This document shows, in pieces, positions 5,913 through 13,216 of a stretch of DNA of 13,216 nucleotides. Position numbers and translations under genes: made by a program. The stretch is taken from contig SKQZ01000254.1 in assembly GCA_007118765.1 (NCBI GenBank), positions 1-13,216 of the forward strand, given 5' to 3'. The notes under the pieces were generated by a model, which was given only the letters and a program-made list of their open reading frames with translations, had not been told where the DNA came from and searched no databases. This DNA is from Candidatus Hydrogenedentota bacterium (GTDB taxonomy: Bacteria; Hydrogenedentota; Hydrogenedentia; Hydrogenedentales; CAITNO01). Every line of letters begins with the position of its first letter. Position 1 is the first letter of the stretch.

Positions 5913-7303
5913 TGGCGCCGTCAAAACGAAAGAAGATGCCGGTTGTGGCTATTGTGGGCCGTCCCAATGTGGGCAAGTCCACGTTGTTTAACCGTATCAT
6001 CGGCAAACAACGCGCCATTGTGCATAATCAAGAGGGAATAACCCGCGACCGCTTTGTGAATGAAGCGTGCTGGGGCGACCGCAAGTTTCAACTGGTGGAC
6101 ACGGGCGGCATAATCGAACAGCCGGTGGACGACATTACCCGCAAAATGCAGGGGCAGGTGCAGCAGGCGATTGAAGAGGCGCGGGTGATTATCCTTGTTC
6201 TGGACGGCCAGCAGGAACTAACCCGAACCGATCATGTCGTGTGCGAGGCGTTGTTGCGTTCGGGCAAGCCGGTGGTGCCGGTGGTGAACAAACTGGACAA
6301 CGCCACGCTTGCCATGAACGTATACGACTACTACGAGTTGGGGCTGGGCGAACCGACGCCGGTGTCCGCAAGCCACAATATCGGGGTGGACGCATTGATG
6401 GCGCGCGTGGTGGAGCATTTGCCGCCGCCCCCGGCGACCTCCGTGCCCGCCGCCGATGACGAAGACGAGACCGACACCGATGCCGATGCCGATGCCGAAA
6501 AACAACCCATCAAGGTGGCGGTTATTGGTCGTCCGAATGTGGGCAAGTCGTCGTTCATCAACGCGATTCTAAACGAGGAGCGGGCGATAGTGTCGGAGAT
6601 CCCGGGCACCACCCGCGATGCGATTGATGTGGACTTCCGCTGGCGCGGCGGAGAATACGTGCTCATAGACACCGCCGGCATGCGGCGCAAAGCGGGCATC
6701 CGGGAGGCGGTGGAACATTACAGCGTTTCCCGCGCGCTGCGTGCGGTGCGCCGTGCCGACGTGTGTTTGATTATGGTGGAGGCCACCGAAGGCCTGACCG
6801 AACAGGACAAGCGCGTTATCGGGTATGCGCTGGAACAGGGCGCCGCCTTTATTCTGGTGTGGACAAAATGGGACTTGGTGGCGGACAAGGCGAAACGTTT
6901 CAAAGCCCTGGCGGACGAACTGGATTTGAAGATGGCGCAGGTGAAGTTTGCGCCGCAGCTGACCATCAGCAACGTCACCCGCAAACGGTTGTTCACCGTT
7001 TTTGATTATGTGGACCGGGTGGCGCAGGAAGCGGAAAAACGGATCTCCACCGCCGAGCTCAACCGGCTGATGGAACACATAAAGGCCAAGCATAATCCGC
7101 CCAGTCACAAAGGGCGTCATGCGAAGATATTGTATGCGACGCAAAGCGGCGTCAAGCCCACCGAGTTCGTCTTGTTTGTCAATCAAGCGCGCCTGTTTCA
7201 CTTCAGTTATGTGCGGTTTATTGAAAACCAGCTTCGCACGGCGTATGGCTTTGAGGGCGTGCCCATTCGCATTGAATTACGAGAGGAGAAACGTAAATCA
7301 TGA
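5912..7303 (+). CDS. der: Ribosome-assembly GTPase Der (EngA)
   Basis: 463 aa, the double GTPase needed for 50S ribosomal subunit assembly; cytoplasmic. Domain 1 has GRPNVGKS (16-23), DTGG (63-66) and NKLD (126-129). An acidic linker at about 182-197 (DDEDETDTDADADAE) precedes domain 2, with a second GRPNVGKS (206-213), DTAG (253-256) and TKWD (318-321). The C-terminal KH-like domain covers about 370-463. The linker includes three tandem CCGATG units in the DNA (6477-6494). The canonical NKxD of domain 2 is TKxD here, a deviation in the guanine-recognition motif that some GTPases tolerate. The ATG overlaps the pgsA stop by one base, so translation is probably coupled. The order der-plsY is also seen in other bacteria. 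Confidence 0.96.
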   Translation: MAPSKRKKMPVVAIVGRPNVGKSTLFNRIIGKQRAIVHNQEGITRDRFVNEACWGDRKFQLVDTGGIIEQPVDDITRKMQGQVQQAIEEARVIILVLDGQQELTRTDHVVCEALLRSGKPVVPVVNKLDNATLAMNVYDYYELGLGEPTPVSASHNIGVDALMARVVEHLPPPPATSVPAADDEDETDTDADADAEKQPIKVAVIGRPNVGKSSFINAILNEERAIVSEIPGTTRDAIDVDFRWRGGEYVLIDTAGMRRKAGIREAVEHYSVSRALRAVRRADVCLIMVEATEGLTEQDKRVIGYALEQGAAFILVWTKWDLVADKAKRFKALADELDLKMAQVKFAPQLTISNVTRKRLFTVFDYVDRVAQEAEKRISTAELNRLMEHIKAKHNPPSHKGRHAKILYATQSGVKPTEFVLFVNQARLFHFSYVRFIENQLRTAYGFEGVPIRIELREEKRKS

Positions 7304-7890
7304 GCGCCACCATTTTGATTCCTATTGCGCTGGCCCTGTCCTACGTGCTGGGCTCGGTTCCCACCGGTCTGTGGCTTGGCCTGAAATTTCGGGGCATTGA
7401 CATCCGCAAAGAAGGCAGCGGCAACATTGGCGCAACCAACACCATGCGTTCGCTGGGCAAGGTATACGGGATTATTGCCCTTGCGTTTGACGTGTTCAAA
7501 GGGTGGCTCCCGGTGGTGCTGTTTGCGCGGCTGCACTCTTGGGAATACCTGCCGGTTGCGTGTGGCATGGCGGCGATTCTCGGGCACACCTTTTCCATCT
7601 TTTTGTGGTTCCGCGGCGGCAAGGGCGTTGCCACGAGCACGGGCGTTTTCCTCGGGCTTGCGCCCATGCCCATGGTGCTGGCGGCTGCGGTGTTTGTAGC
7701 GGTGCTTGCCGCCACGCGCATGGTCAGCGCCGGTTCGGTGGCCGCCGCCGCCACCATGAGCGTGGCCGTGTTCCTGTTCGAAATCCCCTGGCCGGTGCGT
7801 TGGTTCACGCTCGCCGTGGCAGCGCTGATTATTGTTCGGCACCATGGAAACATACGACGCATGTTACGTCATGAAGAAAACAAACTATAG
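7300..7890 (+). CDS. plsY: Acyl-phosphate:glycerol-3-phosphate acyltransferase PlsY
   Basis: A 196-aa inner-membrane enzyme that transfers the fatty acyl group from acyl-phosphate to glycerol-3-phosphate, forming lysophosphatidic acid, the first step of phospholipid synthesis. All three family motifs are present: GSGNIGATN (39-47), GHTFSIFLWFRGGKGVAT (95-112) and RHHGNIRRML (180-189), with five or so membrane helices between. Length is normal. The ATG overlaps the der stop (ATGA), and AGGAG lies at 7284-7288. With pgsA two genes upstream, the operon supplies two phospholipid steps that both use glycerol-3-phosphate. The partner PlsX is not in the window. Confidence 0.95.
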   Translation: MSATILIPIALALSYVLGSVPTGLWLGLKFRGIDIRKEGSGNIGATNTMRSLGKVYGIIALAFDVFKGWLPVVLFARLHSWEYLPVACGMAAILGHTFSIFLWFRGGKGVATSTGVFLGLAPMPMVLAAAVFVAVLAATRMVSAGSVAAAATMSVAVFLFEIPWPVRWFTLAVAALIIVRHHGNIRRMLRHEENKL

Positions 7891-10129
7891 TCCCGACATA
7901 GAAGCACGGCTGGATTGGTCGCATCCGCCCCGGTGGCTTTCAATGCCGCGTCCGGGCCGTTTTTTCGCATGGCCCGATTACGGGTGCGCACTACTGGTCG
8001 CGCTTGCGGCGCTGCTCTTGTATACGTGTACGCTTGGACCGACGATTACCGGCGAGGACAGCGGCGAATTTGTGGCGGCAGCCTACACGCTCGGCATACC
8101 CCATCCCCCCGGCTATCCCCTGTACTGTCTGATCGGCCATCTGTTTACGTATCTGCCCATGGGCGAGGTGGCGTGGCGGGTCAATTTTATGTCCGCCTTT
8201 TTTGGCGCGGCAGCGGTGTTTATTGTGTCGCTTCTGGTGGTCTGTCTCACGCGCAACCGTTTTGCGGCGGTGGGCGCGGGCCTGGCGCTGACGTGTTCCC
8301 GCGAATTATGGGCGCAATCGGTCATTGCGGAAGTGTACAGCATGAACGCCTTTTTCTTTGCCCTGTGCTTGTTATTGTTGCTGCTGTGGCGCGAGGCGCG
8401 GCGCCCCCGACAGTTGTATGTCTTTGCCGTGCTGTTCGGTCTGGGCATGACCGTACACTATACCTTCGCATTGCTTGCGCCCCTGTTCGCCTTGTATGTG
8501 TTTTGCACAGACCGCTGTATCCCGGTACAAGCGCTCCGAGGCAAACAGTTGCGGCTTGCCACCTATCCGATGTTATGTCTTGTGGCGTCGGCGACGTTTC
8601 TTCTGGTGTTTCTTTACCTGCCCATACGTTCCCGCACCAATCCGCCGGTGGACTGGGGCAACCCCGAAACCCTTGAAAACATGTACCACGTAATACGCCG
8701 CACACAATTTGAGTTTATGTTTCACCAATATCCCCGCAGTGTGGCGCGTTTGCTTGGTCAGCTGGCCGTATACGGTCGTTTCTGGCTGGGCGAATTTCTG
8801 CCCTTGGGCGCCCTCATCGGAGTATGGGGGCTGCTGGTGTTGTTGCGCCGTCGCCCGGGCTATGCAATGATGTTGTTGGGTTCGGCGTTGGCGGTGGTGG
8901 TCGGCTTCTGTTACTGGCAAAACTTTGAACAGACCCGCGAGTGGTTGTGGGTGATGCGTGTGTTCGGCATCCCCGCTTACATGGTTACCGCCGTTGGGAT
9001 CGGGGTCGGCCTTGAAACGCTGTGGCGGCGCGGCGGCGGATTCCGTGCGGCCGCCGTTCTTGTGGCGGTGCTGGTTGTGGCAGGCCCGCTGGGCGCCCAT
9101 TGGCGTCGCAACGACAAGTCCGACTATTTCTGGACCCGTGATTACGGCGTCAACATTCTTGAATCCCTGCCGCCCGACGCCATCTACGTGTCCCAGTCCG
9201 ACCACGGCAGCTTCAGTGTGCTGTACTTGCAGGCGGTGAAGGGGATGCGCCCCGACGTGGAGAATCTGCGCACCTACGGGTATGTTTCCAGTCCGTTGTT
9301 TGATGACATGCCCGAGGACATGCGCGCACGCATCGGCGAATTCCCGAAACGACGGCATGAACCCGACATCTTTGCGTGGTTGCTCGAAAACACCGACCGT
9401 CCCCTCTATCTGGCCAGTCCCCGGCCGGTGCCCCTTCCCGGCGTGCGGGTTGTGCCCGCAGGGCTGCTTTTCCGCGTCCTGCGCCCAAACGAGGAACCGT
9501 CGGGCCGGGATTATTGGGGGGAATACCGGTGGCACACGTTGGCCGCCGAAGACACCCGGGGCGACTACACCGCTGAGGCCATCCGCTACGAGATTGCGCT
9601 GGCAAAAGCGAAGGCCGCCTTGATAACAGCGCGGGGCGCCGCGCCGGACACGGTCGCCGCCAAACATGACAAGGCGCGCGCGCATATTGAAGATGCCCTG
9701 TGCGCCTATGGGCGCGACCCTGTTGTGCTGAATAACGTGGGGGTGATATGCGCCCGGTTCGGGCTGTATCATGACGGGTACGCCTATTTCCGCGAGGCGC
9801 TTGACCTCCTGCCCACGCTGGAAGAGGCACAACACAACCTAGCCCGCATATTTCACAAGATTTCTGTTGCGCCTGCGAATCGTACACCATATCAGGCGTT
9901 TAGCGCAGTGGCGGCGATATGCGGGTCAGGGTTTATAAAAGACAACGCAAGAAGGGGCGGGCACTTCCACGGCATGCCCGGTGTCCGTAAGCAGGCCTGT
10001 TTCCGGGTCTATCCGCAACACCACGATGTTATCCGTTTGACGATTGGCAACCACCAGGAAGGCGCCGTCCGGGGTAATGTTGAAGTTGCGTGGTGTCCGT
10101 CCGCCCGTGGGCGTCTGGCCAATGCTTGA
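7871..10129 (+). CDS. DUF2723 (TMEM260-like) polytopic membrane protein with C-terminal TPR
   Basis: 752 aa as read. The N-terminal half carries the DUF2723 signature: GEDSGEFVAAAYTLG then PHPPGYPLY (61-86), with acidic residues E62/D63 after the first helix as in GT-C glycosyltransferases, RVNFMSAFFGA, and ELWAQSVIAEVYSMNAFF. About ten membrane helices follow, then a soluble domain (about 420 onward) and a TPR-like repeat at about 616-660. The human relative TMEM260 is a protein O-mannosyltransferase, so a lipid-sugar-dependent protein glycosyltransferase is a reasonable inference. ATG 7871 overlaps plsY by 20 bp; upstream in-frame TTG 7832 and ATG 7844 are alternatives. None has a good RBS, so coupling is likely. 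Residues from about 686 on are read antisense to the lactonase gene and look unlike protein. The natural end may be near 9900, with a lost stop or a sequencing frameshift (a TAG lies at 9901-9903 in another frame). Confidence 0.82.
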   Translation: MKKTNYSPDIEARLDWSHPPRWLSMPRPGRFFAWPDYGCALLVALAALLLYTCTLGPTITGEDSGEFVAAAYTLGIPHPPGYPLYCLIGHLFTYLPMGEVAWRVNFMSAFFGAAAVFIVSLLVVCLTRNRFAAVGAGLALTCSRELWAQSVIAEVYSMNAFFFALCLLLLLLWREARRPRQLYVFAVLFGLGMTVHYTFALLAPLFALYVFCTDRCIPVQALRGKQLRLATYPMLCLVASATFLLVFLYLPIRSRTNPPVDWGNPETLENMYHVIRRTQFEFMFHQYPRSVARLLGQLAVYGRFWLGEFLPLGALIGVWGLLVLLRRRPGYAMMLLGSALAVVVGFCYWQNFEQTREWLWVMRVFGIPAYMVTAVGIGVGLETLWRRGGGFRAAAVLVAVLVVAGPLGAHWRRNDKSDYFWTRDYGVNILESLPPDAIYVSQSDHGSFSVLYLQAVKGMRPDVENLRTYGYVSSPLFDDMPEDMRARIGEFPKRRHEPDIFAWLLENTDRPLYLASPRPVPLPGVRVVPAGLLFRVLRPNEEPSGRDYWGEYRWHTLAAEDTRGDYTAEAIRYEIALAKAKAALITARGAAPDTVAAKHDKARAHIEDALCAYGRDPVVLNNVGVICARFGLYHDGYAYFREALDLLPTLEEAQHNLARIFHKISVAPANRTPYQAFSAVAAICGSGFIKDNARRGGHFHGMPGVRKQACFRVYPQHHDVIRLTIGNHQEGAVRGNVEVAWCPSARGRLANA

Positions 10130-11074
10130 CAACCGGCCCGTGTGAGCCTCCACGGCAAAGGCGGCAATGCTGTCATGACCGCGGTTCGAGGCATAAACGA
10201 AGCGTCCCGACGGATGCACACAGATTTCCGCCGTGGTGTTGTCGTCCTCAAAATCATCGGGCAGTGTTCCAACGGTGTGTATGGCCTCAAGACTGCCCGC
10301 CGCGGCGTCATAAGCAAATGCGGTGACCGTGTTGGCAAGTTCGTTGACCACATAGGCATACTGTCCGTTCGGATGAAATGCGAAGTGACGGGGCCCGGCG
10401 CCCGGCGCAACCGCGGCATAGGGCGGGTCGTTGGGTTCAAGGCTGCCTTCTTCATCGTCGTAGCGATAGATCATAATCCTGTCAATGCCCAGGTCAATGA
10501 TGAAGGCGAAGTTACCGGCGGCATCCAACTGCACCGCATGCGCGTGCGGCGCCTGTTGACGGGGATGTACGCTTGAACCTTCGTGCTGCACAACATCGCC
10601 GGCTTCGCGCAAGGCGCCGTTTTCGGCAATGGGCAACACCGCCGCATTGCCGCCGCTGTAATTGGCCACCAGGATATGGCGTCCCGCGCGGTCCACTGCG
10701 ACGTGACAGGGGCCATCGCCGGCGGTGGAGGCCTGGTTAAGCAGTGTTAACGCGCCGCTTTCCGGATCAATGGCGAAGGCGCTTGCCAAGTTGGCCGGCT
10801 CGCCGTCGGCATCCGTGCCCCGGCCCACACTATACAAGAATGTTCCCGCGGGGTGCAGCGCCAGAAAAGAGGGGTTTTCCACCGCACCCGCCAAGCCCGC
10901 GTGGGTGAGTTCGCCGGTGGTTGCGTCCATCTCAAGCATATAAATGCCTTCGCTTGCGCCGCTGGTGTAGGTGCCGATATAGACGCGCCATGCGGTCGCA
11001 TCGTCCTCGGCAGTGCCTGTTGTCGCCGCTGCCACCGCCACAATCATCGCCATAAGCATCGTCGTCGTTTTCAT
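9926..11074 (-). CDS. Secreted lactonase family beta-propeller protein (6-phosphogluconolactonase-like)
   Basis: A 382-aa protein of the seven-bladed beta-propeller lactonase family (YbhE/Pgl type). Residues 1-22 are a signal peptide ending near TTGTA, so it is exported, unlike the cytoplasmic E. coli Pgl. The blades show family repeats: YIGTYTSGASEGIY at the start, NPSFLALHPAGTFLY, GPCHVAVDRAGRHILVANY, PHAHAVQLDAAGNFAF, GPRHFAFHPNGQYAYVVNE, AEICVHPSGRFVYASNRG and TPRNFNITPDGAFLVVANR. It closes normally with VVFYKP, so the gene is complete. The start ATG has GGAAAGG seven bases upstream. Likely role: hydrolysis of a sugar lactone or a related ester in the periplasm; the true substrate is unknown, as many members are uncharacterised. 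It is divergent from the sugar importer gene, and its 3' end overlaps the DUF2723 frame convergently by 204 bp. Confidence 0.9.
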   Translation of the reverse strand: MKTTTMLMAMIVAVAAATTGTAEDDATAWRVYIGTYTSGASEGIYMLEMDATTGELTHAGLAGAVENPSFLALHPAGTFLYSVGRGTDADGEPANLASAFAIDPESGALTLLNQASTAGDGPCHVAVDRAGRHILVANYSGGNAAVLPIAENGALREAGDVVQHEGSSVHPRQQAPHAHAVQLDAAGNFAFIIDLGIDRIMIYRYDDEEGSLEPNDPPYAAVAPGAGPRHFAFHPNGQYAYVVNELANTVTAFAYDAAAGSLEAIHTVGTLPDDFEDDNTTAEICVHPSGRFVYASNRGHDSIAAFAVEAHTGRLSSIGQTPTGGRTPRNFNITPDGAFLVVANRQTDNIVVLRIDPETGLLTDTGHAVEVPAPSCVVFYKP

Positions 11075-11126
11075 ATCCGTGCCTTTCCATCATGTTAACC
11101 CTGATTTGCCCAATGCTGCTTGTGTC

Positions 11127-11155
11127 ATAATACCACTATGGTTGAAGTGTATCAA
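11127..11155 (-). promoter_or_regulatory. Sigma70 promoter for the lactonase
   Basis: Read on the - strand: TTGATA (complement of 11150-11155), exactly 17 bp, then TATTAT (complement of 11127-11132). Both boxes are one or two bases from consensus. RNA would start near 11120, giving a 45-nt leader with GGAAAGG before the lactonase ATG. Confidence 0.6.
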
Positions 11156-11156
11156 C
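11141..11156. promoter_or_regulatory. Inverted repeat inside the divergent promoters
   Basis: GTTGAAGTGTATCAAC has perfect 5-bp arms (GTTGA/TCAAC) around a 6-base centre and covers the -35 boxes of both candidate promoters. Its position is suited to a shared operator. The arms are short, so chance is possible. Confidence 0.3.
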
Positions 11157-11171
11157 AACTTACTCTATAAC
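11142..11171 (+). promoter_or_regulatory. Candidate divergent promoter for the sugar importer
   Basis: TTGAAG (11142-11147), 18 bp, TATAAC (11166-11171) on the + strand. It overlaps the lactonase promoter, so the two would compete for RNA polymerase or be controlled together. RNA would start near 11178, about 130 nt before the TTG start of the fusion gene. Confidence 0.4.
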
Positions 11172-11310
11172 ATTACGCGTTAAGCATGAGGCTGTCTTTC
11201 ATTTCCTGAACGCCGCCAACCATGCCGACAAGGCTCATCTGGTTGGAAATGCACCGCCCATATAGCGTATAAGAACGGACGGTTGCGCCCGCAACTTGAG
11301 GACAACACGT
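11172..11310. other. Leader of the sugar importer gene; no confirmed gene
   Basis: This stretch lies between the divergent promoters and the TTG start. On the - strand a frame stays open from inside the importer gene down to a TAA at 11173-11175, and its last 21 codons (starting with an ATG at about 11236) read MSLVGMVGGVQEMKDSLMLNA. No RBS precedes that ATG. It could be a gene remnant or simply the end of a long antisense open frame. No terminator or riboswitch was recognised. Confidence 0.3.
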
Positions 11311-13216
11311 TTGAATAGAGCAATTACATATTCTCACCGATACGCGACGGCGTTGGTTGTGCTGGCGGTGTGTTTGTTTATTGGGGCAGGCGTCCTCGGC
11401 GCAGAACCGGTACACCTGTATTTTTGGGGCAACGAGCTGGACTTGCTGGCCATTGACATGATCCGTGATTTCGAGGCCATGTATGACGGCACGGACGGCA
11501 AGCCCCACATCCGGGTGACGGTGGGCCAAAGCGCCATGCAGGACCGCACCGCCGATCCGCAACGCCTGATTTGTGCCATTGCCGGCGGCGATCCGCCCGA
11601 TGTGGTCTGGTTCGATCGCTTTGCCGTGAGCGAGTGGGCATCCCGCGGGGCGTTCATGTCGTTGCAGGAGTTTGTGGAACGGGATTTGCGCGAACGGCCG
11701 GACTGCCCGTACACGTTGGACCCGGACAAGTTTTTTGAACCCTGCTGGCAGGAGACATTGTACGAAGGCGAATTGTTTGGCATCGCGTCCGACACGGACA
11801 ACCGCGCCCTGTACTACAACCGTGATCTGCTGGAACGCTATGAAGACGAGTTGATCGCCGCCGGTTGTACCGACCCGGACGATCCGACGCGGGTGGGGCC
11901 GCCGCGCACGTGGGAACAACTCCGCGAAGCCACGCGCATTATGACGGAGTTCGACGACGCGGGCCGGTTGCGGCAGGTCGGGTTCATTCCCAATTACGGC
12001 AATTCCTGGCTGTACATTTACGGCTGGCTGAATGGCGGCCAGTTTATGAGCGATGACGGGCGCACCTGCACCCTTACCGACCCGCCGATTGTGGACGCAC
12101 TTGCCTATGTCACCGAACTGTACGACATTGTCGGGGGCGCGGAAGCGGCGGAAGCGTTTCAAACCTCGGTAGCGGCGGGCGATCTCGATCCCTTTGTGGC
12201 GGGACGCATCGCCATGAAGATAGACGGGGATTATTTTCTGCATGCCATTGCCGACCAGCGTCGTTCGATGCGTTTTGGCGTGGCGCCCGCGCCCGCGCCG
12301 GAAGGCATGCCGCAGTTTGGCTGGTCGGGCGGGTTTGCGTATGTCATTCCCACGGGCACACGCCACCCGGAGGAAGCGTGGCTGCTGATCAAATATCTGG
12401 TGTCGCGCCGGGCGTACGAAATCCGCAGCAACACGGAGGCGCAAATGGTGCGCGCCCGCGGCTCGGTATTTATTCCGCGCATGAGCGGACGCCGCGACAT
12501 TACGGAATGGGGCATTGAGCATTATCTTCTTGCCGATCCGTCGGTTGAAGACACGTACAAAGACAGTATGCGGGTGTTTGTGGATATTTTGCCCATTTCC
12601 AGATACCGCCCGGTGACGCCCGTGGGACAGTTGCTGTGGAACGAGCATGTCCGCGCCATGAACGGCGGCATTTACAAGCAGTTTGATCCCGGCGACATTC
12701 ATCGAAATGCGCGCTTGGCTTTGGAGCGGGGCGAGCGCGTGGTACAGGCGGAACTGGATCGCATTTATGATGACCGCGAATATCTGGAGTTGCGGTTCGG
12801 GCCCATTGTAGCGGGGTACATCGGGATATTGCTGCTTGCGCTGGCGGTGCTTTACTGGTGGTTTAATCGCAATGTCACGACCACCGGCTATTTCCGGCGC
12901 GAGTATTATGCCGGGTACATGTTCATGCTGCCGTGGCTCGTGGGGTTTCTGGTATTGGGCGGCGGCCCGCTGGTGTTTTCGGTATTCATGAGTTTTTGCG
13001 AATACGACGTGTTGTCGCCGCCGCGCTTTGTCGGCCTGCGCAATTACCACGAGATGTTTTTTGAAGATCCCCTGTTCTACAAGTCCCTTTGGAACACGAT
13101 ATACATGGCAATTTCCATCCCGTTGGGCATGGTCGTCAGTTTGGGCATCGCCATGCTGCTGCACCGGGAAACGAAGGGCATGGCCTTTTACCGCACGCTT
13201 TTTTATCTGCCGGCCA
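11311..13216 (+). CDS. Sugar ABC importer: solute-binding protein fused to MalF/UgpA-type permease (3' truncated by window)
   Basis: An open frame of at least 635 codons running off the right edge. Residues 11-30 are a hydrophobic signal or anchor (ATALVVLAVCLFIGAGVLG), then AEPVHLYFWG begins an SBP_bac_1-type sugar-binding domain (about 32-480): AIAGGDPPDVVWFDRF, ELFGIASDTDNRALYYNRD, PPRTWEQL, FGWSGGFAYVIPTG and HPEEAWLLIKYL. Then come a transmembrane helix (498-518), a short loop, and a MalF/UgpA permease start (about 528 on): YMFMLPWLVGFLVL, FVGLRNYHEMFFEDPLF, NTIYMAISIPLGMVVSLGIAMLL and FYRTLFYLPA. The typical EAA loop would lie beyond the window. Normally these are separate proteins; here one chain holds both. 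The start is TTG 11311 with TTGAGGA at 11296-11302. An in-frame TTG at 11296 is a weaker choice; no ATG or GTG lies between 11311 and the in-frame TAG at 11263. Translation is stop-free throughout, so this is not a sequencing join at a stop. It probably imports a sugar or oligosaccharide, with a partner MalG-type permease and ATPase expected further right. Confidence 0.88.
   Translation, partial: MNRAITYSHRYATALVVLAVCLFIGAGVLGAEPVHLYFWGNELDLLAIDMIRDFEAMYDGTDGKPHIRVTVGQSAMQDRTADPQRLICAIAGGDPPDVVWFDRFAVSEWASRGAFMSLQEFVERDLRERPDCPYTLDPDKFFEPCWQETLYEGELFGIASDTDNRALYYNRDLLERYEDELIAAGCTDPDDPTRVGPPRTWEQLREATRIMTEFDDAGRLRQVGFIPNYGNSWLYIYGWLNGGQFMSDDGRTCTLTDPPIVDALAYVTELYDIVGGAEAAEAFQTSVAAGDLDPFVAGRIAMKIDGDYFLHAIADQRRSMRFGVAPAPAPEGMPQFGWSGGFAYVIPTGTRHPEEAWLLIKYLVSRRAYEIRSNTEAQMVRARGSVFIPRMSGRRDITEWGIEHYLLADPSVEDTYKDSMRVFVDILPISRYRPVTPVGQLLWNEHVRAMNGGIYKQFDPGDIHRNARLALERGERVVQAELDRIYDDREYLELRFGPIVAGYIGILLLALAVLYWWFNRNVTTTGYFRREYYAGYMFMLPWLVGFLVLGGGPLVFSVFMSFCEYDVLSPPRFVGLRNYHEMFFEDPLFYKSLWNTIYMAISIPLGMVVSLGIAMLLHRETKGMAFYRTLFYLPA

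Noticed and set aside
8573..9835. 420-codon open frame on the - strand
   Set aside because: Antisense to the DUF2723 gene, with low-complexity His/Gln/Gly-rich translation and no domain.
11173..13164. 663-codon open frame on the - strand
   Set aside because: Its composition is Arg/His/Gln-rich and typical of antisense reading. The + strand frame in the same place encodes a clear solute-binding protein and permease with family motifs throughout.
1..13216. tRNA, rRNA, insertion sequence, integrase or phage genes
   Set aside because: No cloverleaf, ribosomal RNA segment, transposase or integrase motif was seen on either strand by reading; a covariance-model search would be needed to exclude small RNAs.

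Overview
The window is about 13.2 kb of fairly GC-rich, densely coded bacterial DNA. Ten protein genes are well supported. Nine are complete and one runs off the right edge. Nearly all are on the + strand; the exception is one secreted beta-propeller lactonase near the right end. The gene content suggests a Gram-negative bacterium from a poorly cultured lineage, possibly Hydrogenedentota or a PVC-like group (DUF2723/TMEM260-like membrane protein with TPR, PocR-domain hybrid kinase, secreted lactonase, solute-binding protein fused to a sugar permease). No marker gene here fixes the taxonomy, so that placement is an inference.

Left end (1-565): no convincing gene. It holds two copies, 114 bp apart, of a 67-bp identical palindromic repeat. 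Next comes a membrane-anchored HExxH metallopeptidase of the peptidase MA type (566-1582), followed 30 bp later by a PduO-type cob(I)alamin adenosyltransferase (1613-2194). A 361-bp non-coding stretch follows with an extended -10 promoter, a perfect 14-bp palindrome and an 11-codon leader ORF. The leader ORF's stop overlaps the start of a 723-aa hybrid sensor kinase (PocR sensor, PAS, HisKA/HATPase, receiver; 2556-4727). A single-domain response regulator with its own promoter is next (4878-5267).

Centre (5361-10129): a tight run of pgsA-like, der, plsY and a DUF2723 membrane protein with overlapping stops and starts (TGATG, ATGA and a 20-bp overlap), almost certainly one operon. It joins anionic phospholipid synthesis (PgsA), the first acylation of glycerol-3-phosphate (PlsY), a ribosome-assembly GTPase (Der) and a probable GT-C type protein glycosyltransferase with a C-terminal TPR. 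As it stands, the DUF2723 reading frame runs 204 bp into the convergent lactonase gene.

Right end (9926-13216): a secreted 6-phosphogluconolactonase-like protein on the - strand, and divergent from it a large gene. That gene starts at a TTG codon and is cut by the window edge. It encodes an N-terminal extracellular sugar-binding protein fused to a MalF/UgpA-type permease. The two share a 236-bp intergenic region with two back-to-back, overlapping candidate sigma70 promoters and a small inverted repeat. A secreted lactonase beside a sugar importer suggests a carbohydrate or sugar-acid utilisation locus. The SBP-permease fusion, the PocR kinase beside a PduO enzyme, and the kinase leader region are the most interesting items. 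Nothing here is clearly a new defence or mobile system.
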